A stretch of DNA of 64,000 bases from Eutreptiella sp. 'Long Island Sound 2002' (GCA_964036045.1 OZ038381.1:143787596-143851595), one strand, 5' to 3'. Counted from the stretch's first letter, positions 11,097 to 20,923 are shown. The notes: a model not told the origin generated them from the letters alone. Numbers and translations are program-made.

Positions 11097-12392
11097 CGGC
11101 GATGCAGAAGGCGGCGTCCGAGCGAGGGCGATACAGGCGTGGCGACCCGGCACCAGCGTCAACGATACCGATCAGCCATCAGCCAACTGGCGGCTGTTGA
11201 GGTGCGCGAGAGCCAGGATCTGGGACTGGCTAAGGTCCTGGCGGTGTGCCTCTCCGAGAAGTCCGATGAGGGGCAGTCGGCGTCGGGGATGCGGGGTGTC
11301 TTCTCCGCGGTCCGTGCCCTCGAAGACCTGTGCATCGTCCCTCCCCTTGTGGGCGCCAGCCACAGGCGCATCGTGGCGGGTGGCACCAAGCCAAGCGCCC
11401 ATGACTATGCAACGCCGGAGATGCTCCGCCACCTGTGGCGGCGAGCGACATTGGAGAGGGAATGCGCCCTCGTGGTGCTTATCATCCTGTCCTGGCTCTG
11501 CTTCTGGAGGGTTGGAGAGTCGGCGTCAGTCCGCCCCTTCGACTTGGTTGAGAGAGGCGGGGTGTCTTTCCACCGCACGAAGTTGGGTGGGCCCAAGGGA
11601 TGGCACCGGAGGCCCCTCTTCAAGTATGGCATGTCTTGGGCTACCTACCTGTCGGAGTACTGCGAGCGGCACGACCTTCCCACGGACCGACCCATTTTCG
11701 ACGGCGGAGAGGCGGCTCTTGAGGACTGCCTCACCACCCTCCTTCAAGGATCGCGGTGGAGTGGCTTCGCGTGGCCCAGCCTCAGGAGAGGGGGCGCAGC
11801 CTCCTGTTGGAGCCAAAAGCCGGGGCCGCCCTACTTCAAATGGTGGGGGGGTTGGGCTTCCACTGGGGTTGCCATGCATTACGCGACAGCTTTCCTTGAC
11901 CATGGTGTGTTGGAGTCGTTGGCCCTGCCGTGCCCTGGAGGGGGAGTCGAGGATCCCCCAGTGGTCAACTGTCTGTCTCTTTGGGTGTGTGCTATGTTTG
12001 GCGCGGATGCAGTGGAAGAATCCCTGGGCTATGTGGGGGCCGCCCTTGGTCCTGCTCTCCCCGACCCTGGCGCTGTGGCTGCTGAGCCGCATGCGACGGT
12101 GGTGGGGGGCAACCACGGCGGCCCTCTTGGCCATGAATGGGACAGTTCTTCGACAAGCCCCGAGAGCTCCCGGTCCTGTGAATCATCCGACTCGGATGTC
12201 CGGATCATCAAACCGCCGGACAGCAAAGGGCCCACAACAGACCCAGCATTCAGAGTCGGCACCGGGGAACGACCGACGGCGCAGGGCAATGGGGGGGGGC
12301 GCAGGGCGACGCAAGCACAAGAGGCCAGTGCCCCCAACAACAGTCAGGGGCGAGCCAGACAGGCGCAGAGTCCAGGCTCTGGGCGTCCCTAG
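11097..12392 (+). pseudogene. Tyrosine recombinase of YR retrotransposon 1
   Basis: Counting from the ATG at 11139, the conserved Arg box reads LCFWRVGESAS with Arg124 (codon at 11508). The second box is WPSLRRGGAASCW (Arg216), where the usual His of HxxR is Pro213. A WWGGW segment follows at 235-239 and the presumed nucleophile Tyr248 in MHYATAF. This is the layout of DIRS/Crypton-type recombinases, which integrate circular DNA. The frame is shared with the upstream Gag-like ORF, from which it is parted by stops at 10917, 11085 and 11094. A long Ser/Pro/Gly-rich tail follows the catalytic core. The copy is probably inactive because of the upstream stops and the missing His. Confidence 0.85.
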
Positions 12393-12868
12393 TGGTCATG
12401 AAGGGGGGGGGCAGGCTGGCTCGCACGTGGGAGTGGAGGTTGTCCCCCCGGGAGTTCCCTCCACACCCCAACGCTGTGTTCTTAGGCCCCGCACCGCGCA
12501 AACTGCGCTTGGTGAGGGACCACCGCCTAAACGACGTACCGTTGGCGATGCACGGCCGAGCCAAGGCACGATCCGGCAGGCAGCGGGCATCTCGGCAATA
12601 TTCCAGGGGCGCCAGCACCAGGCCTAATTCCTCTCCCATTTTCGTTTTCTTCCTCCTCTGCAAGTAGGCAACTAGGATCCCTGCCGCCCCGTCCCCCCTT
12701 CCCAGACCCCCCCCCCCCCGGAACCCCCCCCCCCCCCACCCTCGTCCTTGCATGTGGGACCCGAAAGGGCGGAGCTGCCACTGTTTGTCCAGTTTATGGA
12801 GGTCCCGGCGCCGTCTCTGCCATGGATCGCACGTAAGTTATCCTGCCCGGTGGAACTCGTCTTTAAGA
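12393..12868 (+). other. Spacer of YR retrotransposon 1 between recombinase and insertion point
   Basis: No gene seen. It contains long C-runs (12708-12739). It ends with TAAGA at 12864-12868, the left target-site copy of element A. Confidence 0.6.
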
Positions 12869-12890
12869 CTTAGGCGGCTCTATACGCACG
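12869..12890. repeat. Left terminal inverted repeat of element A
   Basis: Exact inverted match to 15360-15381; the first 8 bases, CTTAGGCG, are shared with element B. Confidence 0.95.
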
Positions 12891-13080
12891 TAGGCTTCGT
12901 TGCTAAAAGGCACGATTCATGGCGATTTCAACATCCGTTTTTTGCACCTAAAAAAAGCATATCATTTTTTCGGCCAACCCCACGTGGATTTTCATCGTGG
13001 GATACAACAACCTCGCCTTTTGTTGCTTCCAGAGGTGTACGTATACACCCCCTATTCCGGGCTGAAAATTGTATCATTTA

Positions 13081-13112
13081 AAATTTTTGGGCACTGCAGT
13101 GCCCAAAAATTT
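13081..13112. repeat. Element A palindrome, 32-bp perfect copy
   Basis: The left half is AAATTTTTGGGCACTG and the right half its exact complement, centred on CTGCAG. Imperfect copies of the core GGGCACTGCAGTGCCC lie at 13326-13349, 14821-14853 (degenerate) and 15159-15180. Two precede and two follow the gene, all outside its coding part. Confidence 0.92.
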
Positions 13113-13640
13113 GAAATGGCTTTTTTCAGTGGGTTCTCCAGTACACCTCTGTAGTCATCTCCACAGGTGATGTCATACTGCAGCAGCATGCATCAAAACT
13201 TGGCATACCCGTTATCCATGGGTCATCGCACCGCGGTGTTATACTCGGAAGGCCACGTACAATGTACCTTGCCCCATCACTTCCATTCCTGTCCAAATGT
13301 GCACTTGAAAATTGACTTCCAGTACTTTTGGGCACTGCAGTGTCCAAAAAATTGAAAACTCCGAATTTCACTCCTATTGGTTCCCATTGCGTAACACCTG
13401 ACAAAGGACGTATGAATCATCGGACGTTGGTACTCATCCTCTGCTCATTGGAAATATATTGCCGGTTGGCTGACTGCCGAGTGTACCCAGGCTTTGGAAC
13501 GTCCCACGTCCATTGGGGGATACATTGTTTGGATCTTCGCTAGCTGCTTTTGGTCTATGCCGCATCAGGTTTGTTTTGTGATGGTGCCTCTGTTTTCTTT
13601 GTCCGTTTACCTTTGCTGCCTGCGAACAGGACTTTTGTCC

Positions 13641-14701
13641 ATGGATGCGGCTCCCTTCCGGCAGTTCCTTAGTTCAAAGGTATATGCTTCAAAGGAGGAT
13701 CTATCTGAGGCTGTGGGTGTGGATAAGGGTGCCGATGCGTTTTGTACGTGGGTGTTAGATCTCCGGTTGGAGTGGAGAAGTAGGCGGTCTGTTGGTGAAT
13801 ACATCCAACAAAGGGACAGGCAGACCGTTAATTGTCTGCCGGACCAATGGTTCCGTGTTGCTGAGCAAGAGATTTTTAATATATGGTCTGTTCTTGGTGG
13901 AATTTGCCTGCTATTGGTGGAATGGCGGCCGACGTTAAGTTCCTGGTTAATCAATTGCGCGACTCTGAGGAGTGTGGAGGCTGGCACTATATTATGACCT
14001 CTTTTTTTGATCAGGCAGTCGGTCACCCGACCTATCGGTTCGAGGAGAGGACTATTTGCTTCTGTGTCCCCGACAAGTTTAGGGTGAAGGTCCCGAATAT
14101 TTTCATTTGCGATCAGGGTGCATACGGCAGCACCATTGGTCTGGCAGCGGCTGGTTGGCTCCTGCGTGTGCTTGGTATTGTTCCCCGACGCGACAGACAG
14201 TCCGAGGATGAAGTCTGGCTCCTGCTTTTGACAGCATCGGCTGTATTGCCAGCACAGCTCCTGTCCTGCCTTCCTGAGTCCCCCTGTCTGGCAGCTTGCT
14301 TCACTGGGCGCCAGGATTTGTTTAACGAGTTCTGTGAACAGCTACCGGCGTATGTGCAGGAGATGGACTGTGTCTACTTGGTTAACTGGGACGCTTGGAT
14401 GCCAAGGATTAGGGACTGTATGCCAGTTGTGGTGCAGCGGCCTGGGGAAGGGGAAGATGAGGAGGGGGCGGACGATGTGGAGGAAGAGGAGGATGACGAG
14501 ATCGTGCTGGTCGGAGGTGGTGACAGCAAGAAGAGGAGCACCCCCAGCAAGAAGAAGCCGTCCTCCGACGACAGTGGGGATGAGGTTGATGATCCCCCCA
14601 AAAGGCCAACCAAAAAGGCCAAGGACAGTACCCCCCTCAATATGTTTCACGCCAAAGTAGGTCAGGCCAAGGGTAAGAAGGCTCCACCAAAGAAGAAGTA
14701 G
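13641..14701 (+). CDS. Accessory protein of element A, homologous to the element B second gene
   Basis: The start chosen is the ATG at 13641 (MDAAPFRQFLSSKVYAS). The first frame runs to about 13925, then the sense passes to the frame open 13883-14701 near 13925-13940, which implies a one-base shift (or error). From ADVKFLVNQL onward it aligns by eye with the B1 protein (ADVKATVAAL): shared spacing of H-x-PxY, an IC pair, LPRY/VKVPN, GxxGS and GIVP/SLVP, then hydrophobic helices. Both proteins end in an acidic stretch followed by a Lys/Pro-rich tail typical of nuclear proteins (DDPPKRPTKKAK, GKKAPPKKK). Function unknown. As the only gene of A it is either enough for transposition or A is mobilised in trans. 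Confidence 0.65.
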
Positions 14702-15359
14702 ACTGCGTTGTGCGGTTGGCACTGCCTGTCTCCATGTCAGTAGTTTTTTCGCCTCGATTTGCACACTGTCGCGCGTCCTGTTCGATGCAGGTGTGAGACT
14801 GGTGCCCTTTTTCATGTTTTGGTAATTTTGGGCGCCGCATTGCCCAAATTCAGCGACTCGCCATTTTTTTAACCCTGCTGCGCCATTTCTTTTGCAGGCA
14901 TTGTTGCCGTCATTGATTATTGCATTGGCTGCACTGGCGGCGCCTCCGTTGTTTGTCGGCACCACTGGTGGTGCAGTATTTGTCACGCTTCGCATACAAT
15001 CAGAGTGACTGGGTCAGCAGACGCGGTAACAAAAAGCAAACCAGAGTTTTGCATGTGTTTGCCTGTCGTCCTCCTTGCTTCATTTTTTAGGTTGCATTTT
15101 ACGGTATGGTTTGAAATGCAGCAGCGCATGATTTGGAAGAATTGGATTTTTCTTTGGATGGACACTGCAGTGCCCAAATTTGAAGGGGATACATGACTTT
15201 TGACTGGCCCATGTTGTACCCCCTGCACACAGTCATTTTGGATAATTCACAGGTTTTTGGGGGTGTTCCCTGCAAAGCACAATTGTGCAATTTTTCAAAA
15301 TGGTTTTTCAGCCCCCGTTTTGGGGTGGTACCCATTTGGGAACTGTGGCAATTTTGCTG

Positions 15360-15381
15360 CGTGCGTATAGAGCCGCCTAAG
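15360..15381. repeat. Right terminal inverted repeat of element A
   Basis: Inverted copy of 12869-12890. Its last bases CCTAAG plus the next T form the TAAGT that element B1 duplicated on insertion (15378-15382). Confidence 0.93.
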
Positions 15382-15382
15382 T

Positions 15383-15407
15383 CTTAGGCGTCACAAGTTG
15401 CCCACCC
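15383..15407. repeat. Left terminal inverted repeat of element B1
   Basis: Exact 25-bp inverted match to 20788-20812. A nearly identical end is found at 61331 (element B2). Confidence 0.95.
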
Positions 15408-15587
15408 TCTGGGACCCCGTATACGCGCGATTTGACAATATTCTACATTTCTACTTTGAGTATGTTATTTGACGTATGTGACCAAAGTTGTTGGCAGAGC
15501 TGTGTGACACCCGTTGAAATACGTGTTGATGTGTTAGCCTTGTGCATCCCCGTCTTCTAGTGTGTTGTATTTGACGTTTTTCTGAAG

Positions 15588-15888
15588 CTGGCCGAAATTT
15601 CGGCCAAGTTTTGGGTAACATTGCAAACAACTATGTGTATATGCAGTTTTTGACCCTTCTGGCCGAAATTTCGGCCAGCTTTTTGGTTTCTTGGTGAATA
15701 GGCATGATTGTTTTCATTTTTCTTAGGGCTGGCCGAAATTTCGGCCAGCTTTTTGGTCTGTTCACTATTCAAGCACTTATATTCTGGTTTTTGGGTGGGC
15801 TGGCCGAAATTTCGGCCAGCTTTTCCTATTTTTGAACATGTAAGCAATTATTTCCCCTTTGAACACACCTGGCCGAAATTTCGGCCAG
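15588..15888. repeat. Five palindromes upstream of the first B1 gene
   Basis: CTGGCCGAAATTTCGGCCAG begins at 15659, 15729, 15800 and 15869, plus a copy at 15588 with the last base changed. Spacing is about 70 bp, with unrelated AT-rich DNA between. They sit between the TIR and the first ATG (15960), upstream of a good 3' splice site (TTTTCTTGTCTCAG, ends 15955), so probably in a 5' untranslated intron. Confidence 0.93.
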
Positions 15889-15959
15889 CTTGCAATTGTT
15901 GTTGTTCATGAGTATTACACCATACACTCCTACATAACTGTTTTCTTGTCTCAGCATTA

Positions 15960-17393
15960 ATGTCGTCTGCTATTACTGTCAATGTTGTACATGCTGCAGT
16001 TACTGGTGCTTTTGCTACTACAGCCAAAGGGCTGTTGCGAAATGCATTACGTGGTGGGACTCTGCAAAAGCTTTTGCAATTCTGCCTCTTGTTGCGGAAG
16101 AATCGCAGGAGCCGGCACTCCCTGACACAGTTGAAGGCCGCCGCCACTGAGAAGAAGCCCCCACGATGGTACATGACATTTTTGTCACAGTTCCATGCCC
16201 TATACTGCCTGCTGCGCCGTATGGCCCTCCCATACTCTAACTGTGGGTCTGGTTACAACTGGGGTATTATGTCGTGCCGCCAACGCCGTAAGGTAGGAGT
16301 CCTTGGTCAGTGTAACACTAAGCAGGAGTCCATTCACCATCGTGCTGGACTAGCAGCACACAACTTGTGGAACACCATGCACCGTAGGCAAGTTTGTATA
16401 TGGTTTGATAACCTGAGGCGTTACAGGTCGGGGGCTGATCCCCATTCGCCCGACTTAACCCTAAACTGTACAGCTGTTGTTGTTTTGCACACTACTGCCC
16501 TACCTGCATACCGGGGTCTGCCGGAGCTGGCCGAAATTGAGGCCAGGGTACCAAAGGTTGCTGATGACATCTTTCGCTCACATAGAGCATTGTTTGATCG
16601 TATTGATGTTGCCAACCAAGGTATTCAGAGAGTTTGGGTTCGTGCTCCTTTGGATATTGCCAGAAAAGATGTTCGTTCCCTCAACTGGAGACCCTTTTTC
16701 CTGTCTGAGCTCCGCTCCGGCACACACAAAGAGCTTTTGCAACTCGTGGTTGATTTGTCATGTGTGGAACACCGCACCAGACACTGTGTTCCGCTGCTTG
16801 TGGACATGAAAATACACTTTGCCCTACTTAAGCTGTGTTATGGTGCTGCTTATGTTCCCTGGAATGTACCACAATTACTGTTGGGTTTTCCTTTGGTGTA
16901 CGGAGTATGGCATAGCTATAAGTATTGCGTTGAATTGATCTACAGGGCGTTCCTGCCGTTCATTAAGTTTTTGGAGCAGGGGAACAGCCTTCAGGTTGGG
17001 TCTATCCTCCCTCGCAAGGTCAAGGTCATCCATATGGAGAAGACGTTGCTTGGACTCATGCTAGCCACATCGTCCAATAGAGGCAGACTAGATGAGCGCG
17101 TCACTTCCCTGCTCAATAGCCAGCGGGACTTTCATGTTTTTCTGGCCGAAATTTCGGCCAGACTTGTTGTTTTGTCATATGGCTACCCCCAGAACACAAA
17201 TGACTTAAGGTTCTGGCCGAAATTTCGGCCAGCCTCTCAGAATGGTATTTGTACACACTGGTTTGACATGCAGAGCAGTGCTGGCCGAAATTTCGGCCAG
17301 GTTATCCGAATTTCCTGTCAGGCAGTCCGTTTTGGTCTTTTTTTGGTTGATCTGTGCTTGTTATTTGCTATCTGGGAACTCTCCCCTTCATGA
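15960..17393 (+). CDS. Element B1 first gene, candidate DDE-type transposase
   Basis: ATG at 15960 follows a splice-acceptor-like sequence by a few bases; the same start context is conserved in B2 (63775). Coding-like sequence runs to about residue 392 (17135). Beyond this the open frame crosses three palindromes (17142, 17213, 17281) and is probably intron. Candidate acidic residues spaced as in DDE/D nucleases are Asp150 (CIWFDNLRRYRSGADP), Asp282 (VPLLVDMKIHFA) and Glu325 (YKYCVELIYRAF). The N-terminal quarter is basic with Cys and His, a possible DNA-binding part. The family is not recognised and the catalytic assignment is a guess from spacing and local sequence. Position inside perfect TIRs makes it the best transposase candidate. 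B2 has lost nearly all of it. Confidence 0.6.
   Translation: MSSAITVNVVHAAVTGAFATTAKGLLRNALRGGTLQKLLQFCLLLRKNRRSRHSLTQLKAAATEKKPPRWYMTFLSQFHALYCLLRRMALPYSNCGSGYNWGIMSCRQRRKVGVLGQCNTKQESIHHRAGLAAHNLWNTMHRRQVCIWFDNLRRYRSGADPHSPDLTLNCTAVVVLHTTALPAYRGLPELAEIEARVPKVADDIFRSHRALFDRIDVANQGIQRVWVRAPLDIARKDVRSLNWRPFFLSELRSGTHKELLQLVVDLSCVEHRTRHCVPLLVDMKIHFALLKLCYGAAYVPWNVPQLLLGFPLVYGVWHSYKYCVELIYRAFLPFIKFLEQGNSLQVGSILPRKVKVIHMEKTLLGLMLATSSNRGRLDERVTSLLNSQRDFHVFLAEISARLVVLSYGYPQNTNDLRFWPKFRPASQNGICTHWFDMQSSAGRNFGQVIRISCQAVRFGLFLVDLCLLFAIWELSPS
17142..17300. repeat. Three palindromes between the B1 coding blocks
   Basis: Perfect CTGGCCGAAATTTCGGCCAG at 17142-17161, 17213-17232 and 17281-17300. The matching stretch survives in B2 (63870-64000) although the preceding coding region is deleted there. 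That argues that this is non-coding DNA in its own right. Confidence 0.92.
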
Positions 17394-17419
17394 AATGTTG
17401 CCTTGTAGCCCTTTATTTT

Positions 17420-20007
17420 ATGACTGAGCCTGGAGGGGTATCGCAGGACATGGCTGTTTCGCCAGATGGTGAGCCTGCAGCAGACAATGGGCAATCTCAA
17501 GTGCAATCCCAGTCTCAAGAGGACCAGGCGAGCACAGAGGGACTTCAAAAGAAGCCTAAGGCCGCACCAAAGAAAAATTCATCATCCTCCATCAAGTTAT
17601 CCCACTGGGTTACGTCAACGACGAAAATAAAGGTTCGGTGGGATCAGATTATTATCGACCACGACCGAAAATTTGGGCAGGTCCGTAGGATTTCGGATGA
17701 TCGCGTGCAACGCCGCTACGACGATCTGAAGGCAGCCCCGCCTGTGGATTACATCCAGGATCTTCTTTTTTATAAAGTCACTCGTATGTGTGTTGTGGTA
17801 TTCTTCTCGATAGTACCGTTTTCGCGTCTGAATTTTCGACCCTGCTGTTACGAATATTCCTGTTGCACACCCACTCGCTGGGTTCTGTTGGGGGGTCAGC
17901 ATGTTTACACTGCTGCCCAAAAACACAAGACCGAATTTGAGATGAAAAATATGGAGACTCCGGATTGGACCCTGGTATTTGGTGGTTATGAAGTCAAACA
18001 GGACTGCCCCCTGCGGACTAGGCGCCGGCTTGCAGGCTTACATCAAATCCAGACCACTGCTGGCTCAGCATCCACCACATCGGAGCGAATGTCCCTACTC
18101 CTGGATAGGCTTGAGGATGAGGATGCCAATGAGTACACCCTGTACCATCACATTACTGTTATGCTTGAAGAGTGTGGTGTTACTGCCGAGGAAGGCACTG
18201 TGGTGTGTTTCATTTATTAATTCGGTTTTGTCGATCGACCTGGCCGAAATTTCGGCCAGCTTCTGTGTTCCACATGTTCTCCTGTGCAGAGTGCTGTTGC
18301 CAAACGGTGGGGTGGCGTTGGGCGTTTGGTGAAATTTGTGGGTCTTCCTTCAGTAGACGCCATGGCAGCCATGGAAAAGCGTGGACTACATCCCGCACTG
18401 GGTACGTTCAAGGAAGTGGAAGGCATCACGCCTGACCGACTTCGCGAGATCGTAGGTTACATGGATGGGACAAAAAGTACCCTACCTGGTCTCAAAAAAA
18501 TTATAAAAGATGTTAAAAAGGCCCAGATGTGGTCCTGGCACATTCTTCATCCCGAGGCGGCTACCAATGGGCTTGTGAACAACACCAGAGGTATGTTTTG
18601 GTCAAACAGGGGTTTGTATTCGAATAAATCGACCGACCTGGCCGAAATTTCGGCCAGCTTGTGTGTCGTTCAATTAATGCACAATAGGAGCCCACCCTGT
18701 GCTACCACCTGTCTGCAGCTGCACTTGGTACTATCGAGATGGCCAAAAGGCAGTGCGCTATTGCATCACACCTGAAGGTAGCCTATGGCAGTTGGACCTG
18801 GACTGAAGAAAACCCCTGGCCCCCGTGGTCAGCAGTAATTAAGGCCCCTCTTTGGAAGGAACCCAAATATGAGGGGTTGCGGGGATTGTTGCAGAAGCCT
18901 GTTGCTAAGCCTGTTTGTGAAAAATCTGATACTGGTCTGGTCAGTATCCAGTGTGCTAGGGAGTCCCTCGTTGAGTCAAGCACAGGCAAACTCATTGCAG
19001 AGTCAGGCCGTGTGGAACTGATGGCAATGCGTTGTGGAGTCCCTGTTCCCAGTATCATTAGTTCACTGCCCTTTGCTGCTTGTGTCATTGAGGTGCCCCG
19101 CCTCTATACAGCTGGTTTGCATAACCTGGTTGCGCAGTTGCTTTTGTCCGGTGTGCCTGTGTTCATTGCGGGTGAGTCTGCTGATGTGAAAGCCACTGTT
19201 GCTGCTTTGAAGGCCACTGTGGCTGAGGATATGTATCAGTGTGATGTTGCACTTTACAATTTGTCAAGCAAGACCCCGCTGTACACTTCTACGTCCCATC
19301 TGGTTTCCATTTGTTCTGCCACTGCCTTTGATAACAGGCTTCCCCGTTACGTGGCTTTTACTGAAGGACCCATGTCGTCTGTGATGCCTGTTGAAATATT
19401 CTCATTTCTTTTGAGCCTGGTTCCGGTCCCAGAACGGGCAGGCAACTGGTTTTTGCTGGGGACTCTGTCTGTGTATTTTGCAAGCATGATGTCTACCAGG
19501 TTTTCCAAGGACTGTAATGTTGTGTGTGCCCTTTTGGGTGAGGAGACTGTTGTGCCCGATGACTTTGTTCAGCTCATCAGAGCAGGTATCACCAACGCCG
19601 ACACGTGCCCCCCCAAGTCATGGGAGGATGTGTACCACGACTTGGGGGCAGGTTTTCCTGTGGATTGTTCTGGGGTTAGGTATGTAGATGAGGATCCTGA
19701 GGAGCAAGATGGGGAGGCAGAGTCGCAACCAGAGACACAGACTCCAAAGAAGAAACCCAAAACTGCCCCTGCCCCCTCACCCAGTGGCACACAGTGCGCT
19801 CAGGCCACCCCAGCTTCCTCCTCAGGCACTGTTGCCCCTACTGGCAAAGGTATGAATACTTTTGTGAATCATTTTTCACCATCCCAGGGTGGAAACACAC
19901 AGTCACAGAACTCTGCCACTGCCAAGTCTGGTGCTGCAGCCCCTGCCAAGCAGCCTGCTAACACAGGTGCTAAGAAGCCCCGTGCATCTGGTCTGCGCAA
20001 GCGCTAA
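17420..20007 (+). CDS. Element B1 second gene, spliced, nuclear-type protein
   Basis: ATG at 17420 (MTEPGGVSQDM). Inferred exons: 17420-17776, 17900-18202, 18290-18590, 18719-20007. The last two junctions are strong: GTGTGT...CTGTGCAG and GTATGT...CTGTCTGCAG, with matching phases, giving TV|SAVAKRW and NNTR-AALGTIEMAK. The 17777-17899 intron is in phase but has a weak donor. Introns 18203-18289 and 18591-18718 each hold exactly one palindrome (18240, 18638). The protein starts Gln/Ser/Lys-rich, has a central folded part aligned with the element A protein, then an acidic patch (DEDPEEQDGE), Lys/Pro-rich segments (TPKKKPKTAP) and a basic end (KKPRASGLRKR), suggesting a nuclear DNA-associated role. 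No catalytic motif is visible. It could also be spliced to the first gene as one polyprotein. Confidence 0.65.
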
Positions 20008-20787
20008 TGCCAGTCCTGCTGCTTATATTGCCTGTCAGCATGAAGTCTGGCCGAAATTTCGGCCAGCATGCAGTCCTCAGCCTCTTCAGCCTTTTATTAT
20101 TGTGTTTCCCCATAGGCACTGCAAAAGTCTGCTTTGATTCATCAGGTGGCAAGTATTTGCTTGTAATTGAGTATATTATGTTGCACACCCTGTTCAAATG
20201 TCACTGCTCCTGTGTTCCTTGCTCATGTCTACTGTCTTAGGTACCCATTTCAGTGATCATATTCGGAGTTTCGATGGACCTGGCCGAAATTTCGGCCAGC
20301 TTAGGCCTGTCTGTCAAATAGGACCATGTGTTTGGACTTTTTCGAAGAGCTGGCCGAAATTTCGGCCAGGTTGGTTAAAATAGGAAATACAAGTACATGC
20401 TTTGGGATAGTTTTTTGTGTGCTTCAATGAAAGGTATGTTTGGGGTTCCCTCATCTGGTTCCCTCATCTGTGGTGTATAGGGGGGTTATGTGATCAACCT
20501 CGAACAAAGGGGAGAGAAAAATAGGCAGCCCCCCCCCCCCCCCCCCACACACACTGGAATGCAGTGGTCTAAATGTAAAACAACACTATATTTTGGTGAT
20601 TGAATGTCTTTATTTTGAAAATCTGTGTGTTTCCAGAAATGCAAATAATGGCATATATTTGAAATACACACCTTGTTTTTGCATGTTGCCACCAGGGGGG
20701 TTTGGGTACCCAAAAAATAACACCCCTTTTCACATACTTTCCCCCTCATTACAACATGGACTTCCGTGGGCCATAGCGCCAGGTGGG
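20008..20787 (+). other. 3' untranslated part of element B1
   Basis: Three more perfect palindromes lie at 20047-20066, 20280-20299 and 20350-20369. A C-run at 20529-20546 and AT-rich sequence follow to the right TIR. No gene seen. Confidence 0.8.
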
Positions 20788-20812
20788 GGGTGGGCAACTT
20801 GTGACGCCTAAG
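20788..20812. repeat. Right terminal inverted repeat of element B1
   Basis: Ends GTGACGCCTAAG, followed directly by TAAGT (20813-20817), then AAGAGG, which restores the element A flank when B1 is removed. Confidence 0.95.
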
Positions 20813-20923
20813 TAAGTAAGAGGTCCCATATGTTTTTGGAGAGGATTATTAGCACGGCGGAGGATTTCCGGCTCGAGGAGGCGTTGCCGGTGCTCCTGCA
20901 GAGCTTCACCGTGTTGCGGGAGG

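Larger units (their letters stand above)
12869..15381 (+). mobile_element. DNA transposon A (2.5 kb), 22-bp TIRs, TSD TAAGA
   Basis: Perfect 22-bp terminal inverted repeats lie at 12869-12890 and 15360-15381, starting CTTAGGCGGCTCTATACGCA. The left flank ends TAAGA (12864-12868). The right-hand TAAGA reappears once element B1 and one copy of its TAAGT duplication are removed (15382 joined to 20818-20821). The element holds one gene (13641-14701) and four copies of its own palindrome. It shares the terminal CTTAGGCG, 5-bp duplications and a homologous protein with element B, so both belong to one superfamily. No DDE-like ORF is present. Confidence 0.88.
15383..20812 (+). mobile_element. DNA transposon B1 (5.4 kb), 25-bp TIRs, TSD TAAGT
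   Basis: Perfect 25-bp inverted ends lie at 15383-15407 and 20788-20812, starting CTTAGGCGTCACAAGTTGCC. TAAGT flanks both sides (15378-15382 and 20813-20817). It contains a DDE-like first gene, a spliced second gene with nuclear-type tail, and at least 13 copies of the 20-bp palindrome CTGGCCGAAATTTCGGCCAG, all outside confident coding sequence. It inserted at the very right edge of element A. I know of no described superfamily with this end sequence, 5-bp duplication and palindrome content; a database search is needed. Confidence 0.9.

Noticed and set aside
15588-15888. CRISPR-like array (identical 20-bp repeats at about 70-bp spacing)
   Set aside because: The repeats are perfect palindromes dispersed over 5 kb of a eukaryotic transposon, with intron-containing genes around them, unequal spacing and no cas genes.
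17777-17899. Alternative donor GTATGT at 17784 for the B1 second gene
   Set aside because: It is a stronger donor but puts the downstream exon out of phase and into a stop; 17777 keeps the frame.
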